This document shows, one piece after another, positions 58,969 through 64,000 of a stretch of DNA of 64,000 nt. The stretch's first letter is position 1; each line of letters begins with the position of its first letter. Below the pieces are notes generated by a model. It was given only the letters and a program-made list of their open reading frames with translations. It was not told where the DNA came from and made no database searches. The DNA is from Macrocystis pyrifera. Its lineage: Eukaryota > Sar > Phaeophyceae > Laminariales > Laminariaceae. A program made the position numbers and the translations under genes. The stretch covers positions 13,974,080 through 14,038,079 of the forward strand of contig JASSKH010000007.1 in NCBI GenBank assembly GCA_031763025.1, given 5' to 3'.

Positions 58969-60832
58969 ACTCATTATCATGCATGGACGTCGTCGTATAT
59001 ATGACCATAGACCCTCGCATTCCTACAATTGCGGGAAGGAGCACGTCGGGTTTTCACCGACCAGGCAGACATTGCTTGCACCAAGCGCGAAGCACCGTGA
59101 GGTGTTGGGCGAGTCGCATGAAGAGTGGGCTGCATCCTACTAGGAACCCGCTTTTTAAGTGAATTTTCTTGCATGTGGATGGCAGCGTAAAAAAATTGAT
59201 TTATTTTCTGGTGTGGCCACTTCCAGAGACAGCAATTGTTTTACTACGTAACTGCTTCGTGGGTGCCTTATCGTACACACAGCAGTACGTGATACGATCA
59301 TTCCCCCTTGTGCATGTAGAGGGGGAGGGTGGCATCAATAGTGAATACCACATACCTGGTCACTACCAGGCACAAGTGCCGTAGTATTATTATAATTTGT
59401 ATTGCTACATAAACTACCTGGTACTGCCGTACGGATGAGTGAAGCTAAGTATCGGACCAGTGTGACTTTATTCATTAATCCTCATCATTTTTTTTTTACC
59501 GGAAATACTGTATGCGAAGGGGGGGAGCGGGTGAAATCATTATCTGATACAGCAGCAGTGGGGATGAGCGGGACTAAATTATGTAAATTATCTGACCAGT
59601 GTGACGTTATTTATCATATCTTGTCAATGTTAATTAATAGTGTTAGTAGTAGTAATATTTGTGTTTGCCCTCCGACAATGTTCAGCACGAGCTTCAACGG
59701 TAATCACTCATAAGCATTCCCAGGAAAAGCAAAAGCGTACCAGGTACGACCTGGTCCCACTCTAGGAATAAATATTACGGAGGACCATACCTGATAGTAA
59801 ATAGGACCTACGGTACACAAAAAAAAACTATATATTTCCGTGTTTTTACTAGCAATATTTGGTCCTATTTACTATGGTCCCCCGTGATAGTGACGTTATT
59901 CATGTCTAAGCGGCCATTATATTCCAGCCCACAATGAGGATAATGTTTTCGTTAGGATAATAGCGCATACCAGGTACATGAGTTTCGACGAAATTCTCGA
60001 TCTCACAGCTGATGGGTTTTTTTTTTTTCAAATTATGTAAAATAGTTGGGGTGAAATATTACGGGGGAGCATAGTTAATAGGACCCATGGTATACGTAAA
60101 AACCTATATATTTACCTAGTTTAAAAAACATCCCCCGTAATAGTAAGCATGCTTGTTTCTATTTTTTGGGAGACAATACGTGCTGCTATAGCAGGAGGGA
60201 GTGAAATACTAGTATCGTGACTGGTACTAACGTACTGTAGCTGTTTATTTTTAGGAACGATTCCGCCACCCCCCCCCCCCCCCCAACGTAACGTTGGGGG
60301 GGGGGGGGGGGGGGGAGGGTACGTACGTATGTATTCATGCACCGTGCTGATTTACTGTATTTATCTTTACTTTTGACACTCAATCGTTGAACGGTTTCTG
60401 CAGGAGGACATGTACGGCGTCGGTGCTTTGCTGTTCATGTGCTCCACGGGACGCGCTCCGCTCAACCTGAAAAGGAGCGAGGGCGGACGGGTGAGCCTCA
60501 AGCAGCTCAGTATCTACTGTTCTGTGTCTACTGTTCTGTAGTAGCACATACTGGTACGCGACAAGTATTGTCATCGTTAGTGCTAGCATTGTTATTATTT
60601 CGTTTGTCGGCGTCTGACCTCTGCCCCTGTGCCCACGTACCGGCACTTGCTCGCATGTTCCAGTCATGCCATCCGCTTGTAAAAAGGAAGCTACTCCGCC
60701 GTACGAGTAGAGTGCCACAACAATGCTATGCAATGTCTTCAACAATGTCTTCAACAATGTATTCAAACACGGAAGATGCTTTTACTTCAAGCAGGCGACC
60801 AGAACACTTGACAAAATGGTTATCATTATTAA

Positions 60833-60884
<52 letters not shown>

Positions 60885-63800
60885 TAGCTTGCCTTCCGAC
60901 GATATAGCATAGATGCCGTTCCTATATAAACCGACTATCCTTCCGAAGTTGTCATTATTGTTGTTGTTATCAGTACTCTTATTGTTATGCTTGCCATCCG
61001 ACGAATGTGCTATGAACAGCACGAGCTCCAACTTTCATCACTCATGAGCATTCCCCGACAATGTGAAGCAAGCCGAGGGCAACCAAAACCAACCAGACAG
61101 TAACTACTATTACTATTGCGCGAAGTACTCCTCCCTTCTGTGCCAACTTCCCTGCTCAACCTCTATCTACCTCGCTTTCTGCCCGTGCTCCTTCATTCAC
61201 AGTTCATGCTCCTCTACCTTCTGTTCTTAGCTCTCAAGCCGCGTTATACTGTTTGACATCTGGCAAAGCGCAACCACATGAGCTTCAACGTTGGGCGCAC
61301 ATGTACATTCCCAGAGAAAGAAGAAGACAACCAAAGGGATTCGTACACAAATAAACCTGCGAGATAACCGTACGCATATAAAGCGACGATAAATAAAGTC
61401 TCCTTCGTTTTCTTCTAATTTCTGGGAAATATGTCCATTTTGCTCTGTGTATGTACTATTATTTTGTGAGTGACCTCAAGGGACCTTAAGTTCCCTTGGT
61501 TTTCTCTTTTCTCCCGCGAATGTTTTACGGAAAAATATGTTGAAGCTCATCATGCTGCGCATTTTACTGTACGACGAATGGCAAAAACACACTATTTTAG
61601 AAGGAAGGTACAGAAAGAGGTTAGACTTGCGTGCAAGGTTTCTTTCGTTCTTTTGATCTCCCTCGGTTTGCCTCTTCTTTCGGGGAATGTTTCTGAGTGA
61701 CCGACGTTGAAACTACTCTAGTCCAACAGACTACTGCTGTGGAACAATAGTCTACCGTGGAGCAATAGTCTACTGCAGTGCAATAGTCTACGGTAGGTCA
61801 ACAGGCCATTGTAGGTCAATAGGTTTGTTTCTGTTGTTGTTTCCCTTTGTTTTCCTTCTTTCGGGCAATGTTCATGAGTGGTCGAAGTTGAAGTCCATGT
61901 TGCACAGTGTCGAGGATATCAAACACCATGAGATTAATGTGTCTATGAGTGATCAATGTTGAAGCTCATGCTGCACATTGCTGAGGATGCCAAACACCAT
62001 GAGATTAATGTCTATTGGTGATCAATGTTGAAGCTCATGCTGCATATTGCTGAGGATGCCAAACACCATGAGATTAATGTCTATTGGTGATCAATGTTGA
62101 AGCTCATGTTGCACGTTGTCGGATAGAACACATACACCGTAAGACCTATAATACTTGTGAAGCGGAGGCCGCTCTAGGGTAGTGGTAAGAATAGTGGTAA
62201 GGGACGCAGGTGGTTCTGGCAGCTGGAAAGCAGTGCTTCGCTTCTTCTGATTTAGATCTTCTTATTGATGGCGAGAGCTGAGGAGGTGCTCTGGTAGAGA
62301 AGTGAGAGGTAGGGGGGCGGGACTCGACGCCCAGATATACTCGTCCCACCCCATGCCACAAGCTCTCCTAAATTCCTCTTATCTGATGTACTCCTACAGA
62401 ACTTTGCTATGGCTACCGATCGTTCGTCTGCTAATATAAGAACTTCTCACTTCGTAGGCCTATCTGCGTCAAGGAACATTACTCTCGTCTAACGGGCTAT
62501 CCGCCCTAGGGAACATTCCTAAAAGAACGTTACTCTCGACTAACGGAATATCCGCCGGGTTAATCCATTCTTTGGATTATTCTCGTATTCGTGAGACTAC
62601 AAGACTGGAACGTATTATCTATATCTATAGCCCATGAATACTCCACCCATATCACATTAGCCCACCCTGAATAGTCGTATATGCAGACCACAAGATGGTC
62701 GGAGGGTGATGACAAAGTTCATCCCAAACGGCCAGGAAAAAGGTGGTCGAAGATGCGGCTATTCGAAACAAAAGAAATGAGGCTATAGATCCCCCCACAC
62801 CTCGTAATAAAAACCCAAACACCACGAAGAGGGGGTGTTCGCTGAGAACAACCACTGAAAGGGAGACTAAAGGAGAGAGAGAGAGACAGAACTCAAAGCA
62901 GAGGCGAAAGGAGAAATCACCCAAAATGAAACAAAGAAAGACGAGCGCAAAAGGAGACAGAAACCGACTAACGGAATATCCGCCGGGTTAATCCATTCTT
63001 TGGATTATTCTCGTATTCGTGAGACTACAAGACTGGAACGTATTATCTATATCTATAGCCCATGAATACTCCACCCATATCACATACTACTATTATTAAT
63101 ACCGCAAATACATATCGCACGCTAATTCCCAAGTATTTTTTTTCGGAACTTGGGTCATTTTCTAAGGGGGTTAAGAAACTCACCTTTTGGGCCAGGATAA
63201 ATTTCTTGTTACTTTTATTAATGTTCTTATTTGTAATCATGTTCTTATCCTCATGACGGGCAAAACGTGGGTCAGATTCTGAAGGGGTTAAGAAACTCAT
63301 ATTTTGTGCAAGACTAAAGGTCTTAATCTTGTTCTGATCATTGTTGATGTTCCTTCTACTCTTATGCGGGCCAGGGTGTGTCCTACAGTAATATCGGGAT
63401 TGTAGAATGGTTTCTTACGTTGCGCGCGAAAGCCGAGGCAAACGATTTTTAGCTTACAGTAAGTGTTGTCGCTTACTGACCGTACTCTTCCTATACAGTA
63501 GTATGAGCGGTGTCGAAGACAGTTACCACCCCACCTCCCTCCCCTCGCCGCCGCCGCTGCCACCGCCATCATCCACTGAACCAAATCCCCCCGTCTCCCG
63601 CCCCTCCCCTCATCCTCCCCCCTCCTTCTCCCTCCCCCGCCCCCCCCCCCACTCTCCTCTTTCCTTCCTCCCCTCCTCCCCTCTCCCTCTCGCTCCCCCC
63701 CCCCTTCTCCTCTATCTTACCTAAAAATGCCCCACAGCCGCAGGTGAAAGAGGTGCCCCATGTCAGGGCTCGCGACTTAATCCGCTGGCTGCTCCACGGG

Positions 63801-63905
63801 AAAAGCGGCAGGAGACCCGAGGCATCTAAGGCGCTGCGTCACCCATGGCTGCGGCGGCACCAGTACCTGAGGCAGTGCGGAACAGCGGGGGCGGCAACAT
63901 TCTCG
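54121..63905 (+). CDS. Degenerate protein kinase (pseudokinase), 3' end outside window
   Basis: Exons read by frame and phase: 54121-54288 (start uncertain), 54857-54953, 55515-55680, 56511-56727, 58685-58828, 60404-60490, 63738-63905 and onward. All junctions are phase-compatible. The first exon is Pro/Ser/Val repetitive (VPGSPVAGSPVPDSPVP). Later exons follow the kinase C-lobe: LLFCTEIPDGFFSLRNAF (hinge-like), YVYEAFALSLLAAVEMLHRN (helix E), HRFSPDTVLI where HRDxKxxN is expected (56677 onward), DMYGVGALLFMCSTGRAP (helix F), ARDLIRWLLHGKSGRRPEAS and LRHPWLRR (helices H and I). No VAIK lysine and no DFG were found; the segment after MRIK is FLRLTSIKDIL. Catalysis therefore seems lost and a scaffold role is inferred. 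The 3' exons continue past the window. A possible extra upstream exon is 53774-53886. Confidence 0.7.
54425..54650 (-). mobile_element. LINE-like (L family) 3' fragment in pseudokinase intron 1
   Basis: GGCGTTACTCATTTGTTGCTTGCCTCAGTC, CCCTTTCGAAACAGAGCACC, GACACCTCCAACAGTTGGG and CTAATCTTATCCCCTCCATG match the copy at 7117-7447. Minus-strand element within the intron 54289-54856. Confidence 0.6.
55060..55320. repeat. (AGT)n microsatellite, ~250 bp
   Basis: Nearly pure GTA/AGT trinucleotide repeat with a few AGC/AGG interruptions, in the pseudokinase intron 54954-55514. Poly-Ser, Val and Thr frames over it are not genes. Confidence 0.9.
55943..56020 (+). repeat. GAGCTTCAACGTTGATCACTCAT repeat (family H), copy 1
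   Basis: GCCGCATGATGAGCTTCGAC, GCTGATCACTCATAAATATT and GGAAGAAGAAAACC. In the pseudokinase intron before exon 56511. Confidence 0.45.
56765..56852 (-). mobile_element. S-family terminal fragment flanked by G tracts
   Basis: GGGGGGTGGTACTCAATATCATGCATGGCCGTAATCGTATGACC then CCCGGGAAGG and a G tract of about 28 (56831-56856 region). Just after the donor at 56728. Confidence 0.5.
58279..58389. mobile_element. MITE-like element (family M), full length
   Basis: ATTGCGGGGGACCATAGTAA ... TACTATTTACTACGGTCCTCCGTAAT. Inner sequence in the same orientation as 48122-48232. In a pseudokinase intron. Confidence 0.65.
58421..58510 (+). repeat. Family H repeat, copy 2
   Basis: CCTGCCGCATGATGAGCTTC, AACGTTGATCACTCATAAAT and AGCATTCCCGGAGACAGAAG; further copies at 59676-59735, 60998-61080 and 61252-61335 share the core. 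Confidence 0.5.
58887..59325 (-). mobile_element. SINE-like (S family) element with an 80-bp homopolymer tail
   Basis: About 81 consecutive G at 58887-58967, then TACTCATTATCATGCATGGA and the family core (GGGTTTTCACCGACCAGGCA, CACTTCCAGAGACAGC) to about 59325. On the minus strand this is an element with an exceptionally long poly(C) tail. It starts about 58 bases after the pseudokinase exon ending at 58828. Confidence 0.65.
59772..59889. mobile_element. MITE-like element (family M), full length with small insertion
   Basis: ATTACGGAGGACCATACCTG ... TACTATGGTCCCCCGTGATAG. An extra CCTGATAG lies in the left repeat. Confidence 0.6.
60057..60143. mobile_element. MITE-like element (family M), internally deleted
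   Basis: ATTACGGGGGAGCATAGTTA, AACCTATATATTTACC and CATCCCCCGTAATAG; most of the right inverted repeat is missing. Confidence 0.55.
60837..60892. repeat. (ATT)n microsatellite
   Basis: About 18 ATT units in the pseudokinase intron after exon 60404-60490. Confidence 0.9.
60998..61335 (+). repeat. Family H repeats, two copies
   Basis: Cores CACGAGCTCCAACTTTCATC (61018 region) and CACATGAGCTTCAACGTTGG (61268 region), each followed by an ATTCCC..AGAAGAAG-type tail. In the pseudokinase intron 60491-63737. Confidence 0.45.
61855..62120 (-). repeat. 68-bp tandem array derived from family H, inverted
   Basis: Units of GATCAATGTTGAAGCTCATG then CTGCACATTGCTGAGGATGC and CAAACACCATGAGATTAATG repeat about every 67-70 bases from 61865 to 62115. 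The core is the reverse complement of the family H core. Confidence 0.6.
62537..63085. repeat. 121-bp perfect direct repeats flanking a ~307-bp interior
   Basis: 62537-62657 and 62965-63085 read identically over 121 bases (CGACTAACGGAATATCCGCC ... CCACCCATATCACAT). The interior holds only a short Lys/Arg/Glu-rich frame at 62743-62991. This may be a TRIM-like element or a segmental duplication; no primer-binding site or terminal TG..CA was identified. Confidence 0.6.
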
Positions 63906-64000
63906 GTGAGACGCCGCGCACACTACGATATTTTTAGAAGTACAGAAGGAGAGTAAAAGACTTCGTGCGTAGGTTTCCTTTTATCTGTTTCCCTTTCACT

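Overview
The window looks like nuclear DNA of a photosynthetic stramenopile, most likely a brown alga. This is inferred from three things: genes with many long introns (GT-AG, often behind C-rich acceptor tracts), a predicted protein with a signal peptide followed by an ASAFAP-like plastid cleavage motif, and a very high load of simple repeats and dispersed elements. Nothing prokaryotic (operons, ribosome binding sites, CRISPR) is seen.

Four multi-exon genes can be read. (1) 1-22937, plus strand, 5' end outside the window: a receptor-like TKL kinase with beta-propeller-like ectodomain repeats, one membrane helix, a complete kinase domain with DWG in place of DFG, and a Gly/Ser-rich tail. A zinc-finger-like coding remnant lies inside its second intron. 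(2) 29368-42630, minus strand: an oligopeptidase B-like serine peptidase (family S9A). The catalytic Ser, Asp and His are present, but the reading frame is broken at three short homopolymers. (3) 44327-48784, plus strand: a four-exon, probably plastid-targeted PDZ-domain protein. (4) 54121-63905, plus strand, 3' end outside the window: a degenerate kinase with HRF in place of HRD and no DFG. No functional link between neighbours is evident.

Introns and spacers are full of repeats. Most notable are two dispersed families. One is a LINE-like non-LTR retrotransposon whose reading frame stops within a few bases of its 3' end (TGAGTAC). The other is a short non-coding family whose last ~80 bases match the LINE end. 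Both end in long poly(C) tracts rather than poly(A), and copies are chained head to tail through these C tracts. This looks like a LINE/SINE partnership using poly(C) tails, and is the best candidate for an undescribed system here. Also present are a ~110-bp MITE-like family with long terminal inverted repeats, a GATC/CTACAGATAGATC-rich family, a GAGCTTCAACGTTGATCACTCAT family with a 68-bp tandem array, an interrupted tRNA-like sequence, a 121-bp perfect direct repeat pair, and several mini- and microsatellites.

Exon coordinates come from reading-frame continuity, splice-site consensus and phase compatibility by eye. Family assignments are from remembered motifs; no database search was run.
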